Assembly (NCBI GenBank): GCA_002305615.1
Contig: DBPU01000025.1
Location: forward strand, 29,317-93,316
Direction of reading: 5' to 3'
Origin: Verrucomicrobia bacterium UBA1412
GTDB taxonomy: Bacteria > Verrucomicrobiota > Verrucomicrobiia > Limisphaerales > UBA1412
DNA: 64,000 bases
Shown one piece after another: positions 36,079 to 45,187 of this stretch; the first letter of the stretch is position 1; each line of letters opens with the position of its first letter. A program made the position numbers and the translations under genes. The notes beneath the pieces are model-generated. The model worked only from the letters and a program-made list of their open reading frames with translations. It did no database searches and was not told the DNA's origin.

Positions 36079-37653
36079 TTAAGTGACATCTTTTTTTGAA
36101 AAAGAGTTTTCCCTTTTTGAAAAGAATTGAAGCCCCACAAAGAGTAATGCGGTAAATCCGTAAGCAATGACGAATTGAGGCGCGGCATTTAAAGTGTAGA
36201 GACTGTCTATTCCACGTTCGGTCAATGTGAAGGCATGGATAATCCCAAAATAGGATAATAGAGCGGCAACGGCACACCAGGCAGCGGCTTTGAGGAACTG
36301 GCGCTCAATACAAAAAACGCAAATCGCCGACAGGAGAATCCCCGTAAGGATGAAGCCCTGGCTCAAAGCGATGAGGCCGTAAATGTAAAGGCTGTCGCCA
36401 AATTTAGGAGCCACATCAAAGAGCGTTGTGCCGGCCTTTTGTAAAGCGGTTTCAATTTCAAGGAGTACCCATGCCGCTATACAGGGGATGAGCCCTATAC
36501 TCACCGCCATGGCATGGCGGGACGGACTGGCTTGAAAAGCTTGAGCGGTCATAATGAGCCCAATCCAGAGGAGAATTCCCAAAAGCGCCTCCAGAGGGAC
36601 CACTTTGAGGATCAATGTGATGCCTCCGATAAAAACGAGAATGGTCACGATTACCCCGTTCAGAATTGAATATCCGTGGCGTGCGCCCATTTGTTTCCAT
36701 CCGGGATGTCCAATATAAATCGTCGTGGGGAAAGGAGAACCGAAGAGTGCGGCGGTCATACTTCCCAATCCGTTTACCAGCAGGCTGGGGCGGGTTGGAA
36801 AATGGTCTCCTCCGGCGTCAGCGCTTTCCAGATTTTCCAGAGAACCGACTACGCTGAAGATAGCCATAGGGATAATGATTGCAAAATACTGCCAACCATC
36901 ACCCGAAAGAATGAAAGCGAAAAGATCACCGCATACGGGTATGGGCAGGTAAAGCTTTGGCTCCCAAGGTTCTGCCAGCGGAACAAAAAAATCATATCCC
37001 ATCCAGCGTGATATCCAGGCCGCGAGAGTTCCCATCAGGACGGCAATCATCCCTCCGGGAATACGGCCGGGAAAATTGATTTTTGCGCCGTAGATGGCAA
37101 TCAGGAGAAAGGCAGGTGCTAATGCTATTATGGGACTGGAGAATATCTGAAAGACAAATCCCATGGCGATGAAAGAAATAGCGACTCCGGCCAAAGCTGA
37201 AAGGAGGGCGGCTCGAGGCGCATTTTTTCTCAACCAATCACAGCAGTATGCGCCTATGGTCTCCAGAATTCCGCTGATAAAGCAGGCAAATACGCCAGTT
37301 TTCCAAGCAAGAATGGGGTCTCCGGTTTTCTGATAAACTGGCCCCATAATTAGGAAAATAAAGGCAACAACAGTAGTGGTGTTGACTCCATAGGGCAGAG
37401 CTGTGATTGCCGGGTTTCCCGTTTTAATAGCCAGTTTGCGGGCCTGCCAGGCGTAAAACAGATTGCCGAATATCAGAGAAACTGCGGCCCCGGTCATGAC
37501 CTGACCATTGAGCAGCTTAGAATCAAAACCGCAGACTGTGGTGCAAAGCACTATAATCAGCATAAGTTGGAGGAGATTATCTGTAAAGAGACCGAAGAAT
37601 CCATCCACATCTCCACTGACGAACCAAGGGATATTTTTTTTACTCATTAACAT
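36079..37653 (-). CDS. NCS2-family (xanthine/uracil-type) permease
   Basis: The 524-residue protein has about twelve to fourteen hydrophobic segments across nearly its whole length and the NCS2 marker NPAITALPYGVNTTTVVAF near residues 78-96, where the family places substrate-contacting residues. The N-terminus, IPWFVSGDVDGFFGLFTDNL, resembles the AzgA-like and related purine permeases. It probably imports a nucleobase or a similar compound with protons; the substrate cannot be set. The start overlaps the end of the NTF2-like gene by a few bases, so they are coupled; ATG codons at 37653 and 37647 are both possible. No nucleobase metabolism gene is adjacent. Confidence 0.88.
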   Translation of the reverse strand: MLMSKKNIPWFVSGDVDGFFGLFTDNLLQLMLIIVLCTTVCGFDSKLLNGQVMTGAAVSLIFGNLFYAWQARKLAIKTGNPAITALPYGVNTTTVVAFIFLIMGPVYQKTGDPILAWKTGVFACFISGILETIGAYCCDWLRKNAPRAALLSALAGVAISFIAMGFVFQIFSSPIIALAPAFLLIAIYGAKINFPGRIPGGMIAVLMGTLAAWISRWMGYDFFVPLAEPWEPKLYLPIPVCGDLFAFILSGDGWQYFAIIIPMAIFSVVGSLENLESADAGGDHFPTRPSLLVNGLGSMTAALFGSPFPTTIYIGHPGWKQMGARHGYSILNGVIVTILVFIGGITLILKVVPLEALLGILLWIGLIMTAQAFQASPSRHAMAVSIGLIPCIAAWVLLEIETALQKAGTTLFDVAPKFGDSLYIYGLIALSQGFILTGILLSAICVFCIERQFLKAAAWCAVAALLSYFGIIHAFTLTERGIDSLYTLNAAPQFVIAYGFTALLFVGLQFFSKRENSFSKKDVT

Positions 37654-38182
37654 CTAAACCGAAATCTGTTCCTGTTTCACGTCCTAACATTTTAAGTGTT
37701 TCCACGCGCTCAATTCTCCATTTATCGTTGGTTTTAATCCATTTCATCCGAAGAAGCTGGTGTATCCTGTCGCGGCGGCTTTCATCAATTATAATTCTTC
37801 CGATAACATCCATGGTTGCTCGAGTTTTATCGGGGCTCACTTTAACAATCGGGTCTTCGAATTTCAGATCCAGTTCTTGAAGATAAGTGTGGGCTAAGGA
37901 GATTATATTCATCACCTCAGCTCGACCTGTGATAGATTCGGCTTGGGTGTGGACACCATCCAGGGTGACGACAACATTGGTGGCGAAGTAATCTCGAGAT
38001 CCCTCGGCTTTTGCCATGCGAATCACAAGAGAGCTTCCACTGGCAAAAGAAACAGCCCTGGAAAATGAGTTTAAGCGTTTGCAAATACGCTGGGTCTCTG
38101 ACGGGAAAAAGTACCCCCATGCAAACCAGACAATCAGGGCAAGCACGCAGAGTTTTAGAAGTTTGGGGAGCCACGTTTTCAT
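37640..38182 (-). CDS. membrane-anchored NTF2-like (SnoaL-type) protein
   Basis: The 180-residue protein has one N-terminal membrane helix (about 5-25, LLKLCVLALIVWFAWGYFF). The rest, with KLNSFSRAVSFASGSS, VSPDKTRATMDVIGRIII and MKWIKTNDKWRIERVE, has the cone-shaped alpha+beta pattern seen in NTF2-like domains, suggesting a small binding domain facing the periplasm. No catalytic residues can be named. It overlaps the signal peptidase stop by four bases (ATGA at its start) and runs into the permease start, so three genes are tightly coupled. I do not know the function; the fold is an inference. Confidence 0.6.
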   Translation of the reverse strand: MKTWLPKLLKLCVLALIVWFAWGYFFPSETQRICKRLNSFSRAVSFASGSSLVIRMAKAEGSRDYFATNVVVTLDGVHTQAESITGRAEVMNIISLAHTYLQELDLKFEDPIVKVSPDKTRATMDVIGRIIIDESRRDRIHQLLRMKWIKTNDKWRIERVETLKMLGRETGTDFGLDVNE

Positions 38183-38694
38183 TTGATGATTTTTCCTTGG
38201 ATCCGTTTTATGCTTACTTCTCCGAACTCGTGCATCTGCATGGGCATAGAGCGGTTATCCCCAATGACCAGGTATTCGTCAGGTTTGAGCTCAACTTCCT
38301 TACGATTCCAGGGGAGACGTTTTTTCTGTACCCATGGTTCCTCAAGAGGTTCGCCGTTGATATGAACTACTCCATCGCTGATGGAAACTTTTTCACCAGG
38401 TAGTCCAACCACACGCTTCATGAGCAATAGTTTTTGTGTCTCTCCAATTTTGATGGCAATGACGTCTCCGCGCTGGGGGCTGGAATGCCAATAGGCCAAT
38501 TTATAAACCAGATGGATGGACCGATCCGGGTAATTCGGTTCCATGCTGAGACCCTCGCACCGAACGGGGATCATCACGTATTTAATTAGTAGAAAAACAA
38601 AAACAACAAGGCATGCAATGCGTAGCAAAGTAAACTTGATGTTCCCGCCTACCAGAAGGCGTTGTTGCCAGGATGCATTTTTACTCTCTTCCAT
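38179..38694 (-). CDS. lepB: signal peptidase I
   Basis: The enzyme removes Sec signal peptides on the outer face of the cytoplasmic membrane. The 171-residue form has one membrane helix (about 24-42), the catalytic Ser50 in CEGLSMEPN, the general base Lys93 in LLMKRVVGLPGE, and the C-terminal box YLVIGDNRS. The length is short compared with E. coli LepB (324), close to the size of Gram-positive type I enzymes, and it lacks the second membrane helix. It starts 55 bases after uvrA on the same strand. Confidence 0.95.
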   Translation of the reverse strand: MEESKNASWQQRLLVGGNIKFTLLRIACLVVFVFLLIKYVMIPVRCEGLSMEPNYPDRSIHLVYKLAYWHSSPQRGDVIAIKIGETQKLLLMKRVVGLPGEKVSISDGVVHINGEPLEEPWVQKKRLPWNRKEVELKPDEYLVIGDNRSMPMQMHEFGEVSIKRIQGKIIK

Positions 38695-38749
38695 ACGTTC
38701 CTATTTGAATAATCTGGTTTAAAAAGTCAAGAAATATCAAAAGAAACTT

Positions 38750-41680
38750 TCAAAAACAGTATTTTTTCAAAAAGCGCCCTGTGTGGCTGAGTTTGTTGGA
38801 TACGACTTCTTGAGGTGGTCCCTGCGCTATGATTTGTCCACCCTTTAATCCCCCTTCAGGCCCCATGTCAATTAGCCAATCAGCGCACTTGATAATATCC
38901 AGATTGTGCTCAATGACGATTACGGAGTGGCCTGCCGTGACCAGATTGTTGAAGAGTTTTAATAGAACGACAATATCATCAAAGTGAAGTCCTGTGCTGG
39001 GTTCATCAAATAAAAAAAGGAAAGGTAGCTCTTTGCCGCTCCGGGAGGCTGTGCAGGATTCTGCGATACGAGCGGCCAGTTTGAGCCGCTGGCACTCGCC
39101 GCCGGAGAGGGTATTGAGCGGCTGGCCCAAAGTAATATATCCCAAGCCCGTTTGCTGAATGAGACTGAGTTTTGCAGATGCTTTTTGTGCGTATTTACAC
39201 TCAGGAAATTGGTTCAGAATAGAAATTGTCTCATCAACCGTCTGAGCCAAAAAATCTACAATGTTCAGTGAAAGAGATTCATCAGTTTTAAAAGGATTTT
39301 TTACCTCTATGACGGCCTCCTGCGCTTTGGCATTAAAGCGAGTCCCATTGCACTCGGGGCAACGCGTGTAAACGTCGCTGAGAAACTGCATCTCAATTTC
39401 TTCAAATCCCAGACCTCGGCATCGAGGGCACTGACCCAGCTTGGAGTTATAGCTGAAATGTCCCGGTGAAAAGCTTTCGACTCCGCCGGCTTTCAGTTTC
39501 CAAATAAAAAACTGCCGCAGATCGTCAAAAGCGCCAACGTACATGGTCGGGCTGGATCGGGGCGTTTTTCCAATAGGCGATTGGTCTACAAGGAAGAGAT
39601 TCGTAATGAGTTTTGCGGGGAATTGAATTGCAGAAGCCGTAGCTGGATTTTCCGAATCGATATTTAACGAATGGACCTGATGGTTCGAATCCAGGACTTG
39701 TTGGACACCGGGATGGATGATGCTTTTAAGCAGAGTGCTTTTACCCGAGCCGCTCACTCCGCTGATGCATACAAAACGCTCCAGGGGGATGTCTATATCG
39801 AGCCCATTCAGATTATTTGCGCATGCTTTACGAATTTTCAGAAAATGTTTGGGAAGGTTTTTTTTAGCTGTGGAAAGCGGGATAATTAATTTGCCGCTGA
39901 CATACCCGGCGGTCCGAGAGTTTTTGGAATCAATAAAGTTCTGATAGCTTCCCTGAAAGACAATCTGGCCGCCGCATGCACCTGCCTGCGGTCCCAGATC
40001 GATTATATGATCCGCCGCTTCTATGACCATCATTTCATGCTCCACGGTTACCACGGTGTTTCCGATGTCCCGCAATTGCTTAATGGTGTTGATCAGTCTT
40101 TCTGTGTCTCTCGGATGTAGACCGACGCTGGGCTCATCCAAAATGTAGAGAGTATTCACCAGGCGATTGCCTAAACAGCTGGTGAGGTTGACGCGTTCGG
40201 TTTCCCCTCCGGATAGGCTTCGCGTTTGACGGTTCAAGGTCAGGTAGCCCAAGCCAATTTCGTTGAGATAGGAGAGCCGGTTTTGAACTTCCTTCAGAGC
40301 GTACTCAACGGGACCTTTAAACTTATGGCGCTCCTGTAAAGCCTGAATAAAGTTGTAGGCATCACTCAGCTCCAAATCGTAAAACTGAGAAAGTGTTACG
40401 GATTCTCTATTATCCTTTAACGGATTGGGAACTTTGAAAGAGAGTGATTCCGGAATAAAGCGGCTTCCCCTGCATGCCTTGCATTCCCGGTAGGAACGAT
40501 AGCGCGAAAGGAAAACGCGAATGTGCATTTTGTAGGTATTACTCTCCAACCATTTGAAAAAACCGTTGATTCCGTACCAGGTTTTGGGCCAGGTGTGGTT
40601 TTCATCTTTCTCATAAAGCGGGTCGCCCTCAATGACCCATTGCTGTTGTTTAGGGGTTAGAGACTTGAATGGAACATCCAGCGGAATTTTCGCCTTCGAT
40701 GCCATTCGCAGCAAGTCCAGTTGACATTCTTTAGAGACTCCGCTCTGCCAAGGTTTAACCGCACCTTCTCTGAGCGTTTTAGAGGTGTCGGGTATAACCA
40801 GGTTCATATCAATTCCAATCGTTCTGCCAAAGCCATGGCAAACGGGGCAGGCGCCCAACGGATGATTATAGCTGAAGAGACCCGGAGTTGGTTTAGGCAG
40901 AGTGACGTGACAGACGGTACATTCGGTTTTATTCGAAAAAGAATGGGCCAGAGAAAGGTCAGGATTAGCTGCATCCAGGACGAGAAGTTGTCCATGCCCA
41001 TATTTGTAAGCTTGCTCGCAACTATCGGTAAAACGTTTTTGGAATTTTGAAGAACAATGAACCCGATCCTGAATAATGATAAGTTCCTGAAAAGGATGGT
41101 TTTCTTCAATCTCTTCCAGCCGCGTTACTTTCCCTTGAATCAAAGCGCGGCTATACCCCAGGCCCTGAATCCAGGAAAGGGACTCATGGAAAGAAATTTT
41201 TTTGGATAGTTGAACGCTGAAAACAACGAGACAGACTTCGGTTTGAGGGGAAGCTTTCTTGAAAGCCTCCCAGATGCGATGGGCGGGGTAGGGGCTTATT
41301 TCTTTCCCGCACTGAGGGCAAAAAGGGACCGATACATGAGGCCAGAGCACTTTCAGGTAATCGGCTATTTCAGTCAAAGTCCCTACAGTAGATCGACTGG
41401 TCTTGATTGAGTTTTTCTGCTCAATAGCAATAGCCGGGAGGATGTTCTCGACGCGATCAGCCTGCGGTTTATCCATCCGATCAAAGAACTGCCGTGCATA
41501 TGGGGAAAAGGTCTCAATATAACGGCGCTGACCCTCCGCATAAAGAACATCAAAAGCCAGGGTGCTCTTCCCTGAACCGCTCACGCCGGTGAAAACAGTA
41601 AGCTTCCCGATGGGGATATCAACATCCACGTTTTTGAGGTTATGATGGCGGCCCCCTCGAAGGTGAATTGAATCCCGCAT
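38750..41680 (-). CDS. UvrA-family excinuclease ATPase, divergent class
   Basis: This 976-residue protein has two ABC modules as in UvrA. The first has Walker A GVSGSGKST at 32-40 and the signature LSGGETERVNL; the second has the signature LSGGECQRLKLAARI and Walker B-like FLFDEPSTGLH. Zinc-finger cysteine pairs are visible, including CPRCRGLGF and CPECNGTRF in the second half. The segment between (about 120-250), where UvrA binds UvrB, is present but differs from canonical UvrA. The start also differs (YIETFSPYARQFFDRMDKP instead of a YVESLSAYARQFL-type sequence), so I place it in a UvrA paralogue class. It would scan DNA for damage, but partner use is unproven. It sits 3 bases after waaA. 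Confidence 0.8.
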   Translation of the reverse strand: MRDSIHLRGGRHHNLKNVDVDIPIGKLTVFTGVSGSGKSTLAFDVLYAEGQRRYIETFSPYARQFFDRMDKPQADRVENILPAIAIEQKNSIKTSRSTVGTLTEIADYLKVLWPHVSVPFCPQCGKEISPYPAHRIWEAFKKASPQTEVCLVVFSVQLSKKISFHESLSWIQGLGYSRALIQGKVTRLEEIEENHPFQELIIIQDRVHCSSKFQKRFTDSCEQAYKYGHGQLLVLDAANPDLSLAHSFSNKTECTVCHVTLPKPTPGLFSYNHPLGACPVCHGFGRTIGIDMNLVIPDTSKTLREGAVKPWQSGVSKECQLDLLRMASKAKIPLDVPFKSLTPKQQQWVIEGDPLYEKDENHTWPKTWYGINGFFKWLESNTYKMHIRVFLSRYRSYRECKACRGSRFIPESLSFKVPNPLKDNRESVTLSQFYDLELSDAYNFIQALQERHKFKGPVEYALKEVQNRLSYLNEIGLGYLTLNRQTRSLSGGETERVNLTSCLGNRLVNTLYILDEPSVGLHPRDTERLINTIKQLRDIGNTVVTVEHEMMVIEAADHIIDLGPQAGACGGQIVFQGSYQNFIDSKNSRTAGYVSGKLIIPLSTAKKNLPKHFLKIRKACANNLNGLDIDIPLERFVCISGVSGSGKSTLLKSIIHPGVQQVLDSNHQVHSLNIDSENPATASAIQFPAKLITNLFLVDQSPIGKTPRSSPTMYVGAFDDLRQFFIWKLKAGGVESFSPGHFSYNSKLGQCPRCRGLGFEEIEMQFLSDVYTRCPECNGTRFNAKAQEAVIEVKNPFKTDESLSLNIVDFLAQTVDETISILNQFPECKYAQKASAKLSLIQQTGLGYITLGQPLNTLSGGECQRLKLAARIAESCTASRSGKELPFLFLFDEPSTGLHFDDIVVLLKLFNNLVTAGHSVIVIEHNLDIIKCADWLIDMGPEGGLKGGQIIAQGPPQEVVSNKLSHTGRFLKKYCF

Positions 41681-41683
41681 AGA

Positions 41684-42985
41684 CTATTCGGACTTAATAT
41701 GCGAACAGAGAATCTGCACGGACCGCTTTACGCCGCCCTGATTTTTCAAAACGACTTCACGAGCATGAGCCCCCAGCATATTGCGACGATTCGAATTGGA
41801 AAGAAGCGAAACAATCTGCTGCTCCAGCTTGTTGGTGTCCGGTACTTGAAGAGCCGCATCATGAGAGAGAAAGCTCTCAACGATCGAGGAGAAATTTTGC
41901 ATGTTTGGTCCAAACAGAACGGGCTTGGCTAAAGCGGCCGGTTCAATCGGGTTTTGTCCGCCCTTTGCCGAGATGCTTTTGCCAATAAAGCAGAGAGTGG
42001 CCGCTCCGTAAAAATAACGGAGCTCGCCGGTGGTATTAACAAGCAGACAGTCAATTCCTCCGCCATGTGACGGAAGAGATTCGGGGATATCCGTTCGCAA
42101 CACAAATCGGATGCCGGTGGCTTTTAACTCCGGGATCAGCGCTTTACAACGTTCGAAATGGCGAGGGACCAGGATCAGGAAAAAATTGGGGAATTGCGCT
42201 TTCAAACGGAGAGCCATTTCTGCCAAAAGAACTTCTTCTCCGGCATGAGTGCTGCCGGCTACCAGTATGGGTGCATCGGAAGGAACGCCCAGAAGAGTAA
42301 GCATCTGGGGAACATTGAGCCTCTCATCCAACGAAAGTGGAGCTCCATCAAACTTCAGATTACCCGTAGGAGTAATATTTTGAGGAGAGGCTCCCAGAGC
42401 GATCAGGCGCTCACGATCGGTTTCATCTTGAACGCCGATGGCTGTGAATCCGGAAAATATATCCCGGAAAATAAAGCTGGCTTTCCGGTAGCGGCCAAAA
42501 GAACGTTTGGAAAGGCGGGCATTGAAAAGGAAAAGAGGAATATGGCGATGCTGGGCCTCCCAAAGGAAATTGGGCCAAATCTCTGCTTCAATTAAGACGA
42601 TCGCTTCAGGTTGAAAGGTGTCCAGTGCCTTTTTGACGGCCTTATTCCAATCAATGGGATAGTATATTTTGATAATTTCTTCAGGAAGTTTTTTGGTGAG
42701 CTCTGCCATTCCTGTCGTAGTGGTCGTGCTGGCTACAATTTGAAATTGAGGACGCTCGAGGGCGAACTGTTGAATCAGCTGCACGCAGAGGTTTACCTCA
42801 CCCACACTCACCGCATGGAACCAGATTAGGCGTTTTTTTTCACCTGATAAAAATAGGGGCGGATAGTAACCAAAACGTTGAGAAAGGCCACGCTGCCAGT
42901 TGCCGCGCCGCCAAAGACGCCAAAAGTAATAGGGCAAGGAGACAACGAAAAAAATCAGAAATAGAATGTTATAAAACAACCTCAT
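41684..42985 (-). CDS. waaA: 3-deoxy-D-manno-octulosonic acid (Kdo) transferase
   Basis: WaaA adds Kdo to lipid A precursor at the inner face of the cytoplasmic membrane, so its presence means lipopolysaccharide is made. The 433-residue protein has an N-terminal membrane helix (about 1-18), IWFHAVSVGEVN where Glu is the catalytic residue, VLIEAEIWPNFL, and the CMP-Kdo-binding C-terminal half (GKSISAKGGQNPIEPAALAKPV). Length is typical. It lies 16 bases after the secreted unknown gene and 3 before uvrA, in the long reverse-strand group starting with metG. Confidence 0.95.
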   Translation of the reverse strand: MRLFYNILFLIFFVVSLPYYFWRLWRRGNWQRGLSQRFGYYPPLFLSGEKKRLIWFHAVSVGEVNLCVQLIQQFALERPQFQIVASTTTTTGMAELTKKLPEEIIKIYYPIDWNKAVKKALDTFQPEAIVLIEAEIWPNFLWEAQHRHIPLFLFNARLSKRSFGRYRKASFIFRDIFSGFTAIGVQDETDRERLIALGASPQNITPTGNLKFDGAPLSLDERLNVPQMLTLLGVPSDAPILVAGSTHAGEEVLLAEMALRLKAQFPNFFLILVPRHFERCKALIPELKATGIRFVLRTDIPESLPSHGGGIDCLLVNTTGELRYFYGAATLCFIGKSISAKGGQNPIEPAALAKPVLFGPNMQNFSSIVESFLSHDAALQVPDTNKLEQQIVSLLSNSNRRNMLGAHAREVVLKNQGGVKRSVQILCSHIKSE

Positions 42986-43001
42986 AATATAAAGGGATTA
43001 T

Positions 43002-45185
43002 CTAGGGCGGCAAAGGTTCCGTGGGGTCTGGTCCAGCCGGCAGGGGGTCCATCAACTCCGGCTCATGGATTTGCGGGGTGACTGGCTGAGTTGGCTCCGT
43101 TTCCTTTTTAACGGGCTCTTTTGGTGGCTCAATTTGTTCAGGGGGAGTGGCTGGCGCAGGTGGCTCAACAGGAGAATCAGGCGCTTTATTTTCGAGAGCG
43201 GCCGGCAATATCGTTCTCAAAGTAAATCCTTCAGGTGTGCTTTGAAACGCGCTCAGGGAGAAATCAAAGCAGTCTGCAAAAGAGTCAAATTCAGGTAAGA
43301 GGGAAGGGGGAACCTGTTTTTTTAAAAAACCGAAATTCACATTAACGTCCTGCGCCAGGAAGGTAAAAACAGGAACCAAAAATGTATTTGTTTGGTCCTG
43401 CCCCAAAAAACTTTTAAGCTTTTTATAGTAGTTGCCGGCAACGAGCTTACTGTCGGTATACTCAAAAAAACCGGCAGAGAGAACCCCAATCGATTGTGCG
43501 GCGGATTCCAATCGCGGAAGCGAAGATAATTTTTCCTTATTTTCTGGAGGAGTTAAAAATGCTTCAACCAGCTTATATTCAGTGCTGAAAGCAAGTACTC
43601 CATCTTTAAAAGCCAGGTGGCAATAGTTGGTTTTGAAATCAGAGGTGCCTAGTTCCAAATCGGGCAAAGGAATCGAAGTGACTTCATAATCAGCTACCTC
43701 TTTTTCAATGGTGGGGATAGGAGCAAGAATCGAAATCAGTTTTTTGACCGTCTGAATGTAATTCTTGCCATCAGCCACCTGTATGAAACGAATTGCCTCT
43801 TTTTCACCATTAGCTCCGAGCCTTTGGCAGATTGTAAGATCATTGCCTAGGGGCATTATAAAATTTTCTTTGAATTTAAAATTCGGGTCTGCCTCCAAAA
43901 TGCTGGGCAAGAGGGCTTCCGTTAGGAGGTCTCTTACGTCGGGCATGATCTCATTGACCATTTTCTCAATCGCATCCCAAGCAGAAGTGAAGTTGAGGCG
44001 TGTTCTGGAAAAACTCAGAACATCCCTTGTGACAAACTCCGGTGGCGAGCAGTCGCCCGGTTGCAGAGAAATAATTTTGGCTATTCCTTGTCGGGTGGCT
44101 TCCGGAGAAGAAATAAAATAATCCGTGCAAACGCCGGCAGGAGTGTCTAAAACGGCAACGCTTCCGGAAAGAAAGGATTCCAGGCCTAACTTTCCGACGA
44201 CCGTGGGCAGGAGCATCTCTTTTTCTTCAATGGGTTGCTCTGTCGCTTGCCCTGTTGCCTCTGGAGAAGGATTTTCGCTTTCATTTCCGGCGGCTTGAGA
44301 AATTTTACTATTTTCGGCCGATTCGTTTTCAACCCATTTCTGAATAATGGGGCTTAAATGAGCCCATCCCCAGAAAACCGCATTGGGAAAATGATTTTTG
44401 TGTTTAGCCCATTCCGGGTGCTCAGAGAGATGAGGCACCTGGTCTCGTGCGGCTTGAAGGATGAGTCTGGAGGCCTGCGGTGTGTTCAGTTCAACTAAAA
44501 GATAGGAATCTACCGCAGTAATCCATATGGTGACAGGGGTCTCTTTATCAGGTTTAAAGGAGGCTGGAATAAAATCCAGAAATCTCGAAAAAGCTTTTGA
44601 ATGTTGGTCAGAAAGCGGTATTCCAATCAATTGTGTTTGTTCAATAGATTCCAGCTTGAGGTGTGAGGAAAAGATTTCACTCGATGCCATGGTGTGAAGC
44701 AGGTTCGTGAGTGTCGCAGTTTCTGTTCCCAGGTCAACTCCCAGCACAGGAGAGGCTTTGAGCTCAGGAAGAAATGTGTTGGTAAACTGCGGTTCAGCGA
44801 CGAGGGCAAGAAAAGCCGAAGTGACTTTCTTTTGCAGTACGGGGATGTTTAAAAAGGCAAGTTCGGAATTCGTTTGAAACAAGGACTCCAAGCCCCACTG
44901 GGATTGAATCTCATCCCGTAGGGGCCTGAACTGTGGATGATTCCAAAGTTTACCCAGGGGTGTTTTAAGAGCTGTTCCCTGCAATGCTTGACAGTCGGGG
45001 ATAACTACTAAAGCCAGAGTTTGAACAGGGAGCTTTTTTTCAAAATACGGGGTTAGATCTGCAAAAAGATGGGAGCTGGTGAAAAGGCAAAGAAACACTA
45101 CCACCCAATTGAAAAAAAAACAGTGAGCTCCTTTTAATGGATGGTAGCGCTTTTGATTTTTACTTTCTCTCTCGGAGATACCCAT
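43002..45185 (-). CDS. large exported protein of unknown function
   Basis: The 727-residue protein has a signal peptide-like helix after a basic N-terminus (about 24-42, FFFNWVVVFLCLFTSSHLFAD) and then a folded region with alternating helices and strands. Notable are SKISQAAGNESE-type low-complexity around residues 280-310 and a C-terminal tail rich in Pro and Glu (about 675-727, PPEQIEPPKEP). I do not recognise a domain; it loosely resembles DUF3352-like exported proteins. It lies between metG and waaA, so envelope biogenesis is a possible role, but that is inferred from position only. The start is 2 bases after the metG stop. Confidence 0.65.
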   Translation of the reverse strand: MGISERESKNQKRYHPLKGAHCFFFNWVVVFLCLFTSSHLFADLTPYFEKKLPVQTLALVVIPDCQALQGTALKTPLGKLWNHPQFRPLRDEIQSQWGLESLFQTNSELAFLNIPVLQKKVTSAFLALVAEPQFTNTFLPELKASPVLGVDLGTETATLTNLLHTMASSEIFSSHLKLESIEQTQLIGIPLSDQHSKAFSRFLDFIPASFKPDKETPVTIWITAVDSYLLVELNTPQASRLILQAARDQVPHLSEHPEWAKHKNHFPNAVFWGWAHLSPIIQKWVENESAENSKISQAAGNESENPSPEATGQATEQPIEEKEMLLPTVVGKLGLESFLSGSVAVLDTPAGVCTDYFISSPEATRQGIAKIISLQPGDCSPPEFVTRDVLSFSRTRLNFTSAWDAIEKMVNEIMPDVRDLLTEALLPSILEADPNFKFKENFIMPLGNDLTICQRLGANGEKEAIRFIQVADGKNYIQTVKKLISILAPIPTIEKEVADYEVTSIPLPDLELGTSDFKTNYCHLAFKDGVLAFSTEYKLVEAFLTPPENKEKLSSLPRLESAAQSIGVLSAGFFEYTDSKLVAGNYYKKLKSFLGQDQTNTFLVPVFTFLAQDVNVNFGFLKKQVPPSLLPEFDSFADCFDFSLSAFQSTPEGFTLRTILPAALENKAPDSPVEPPAPATPPEQIEPPKEPVKKETEPTQPVTPQIHEPELMDPLPAGPDPTEPLPP

Positions 45186-45187
45186 TT

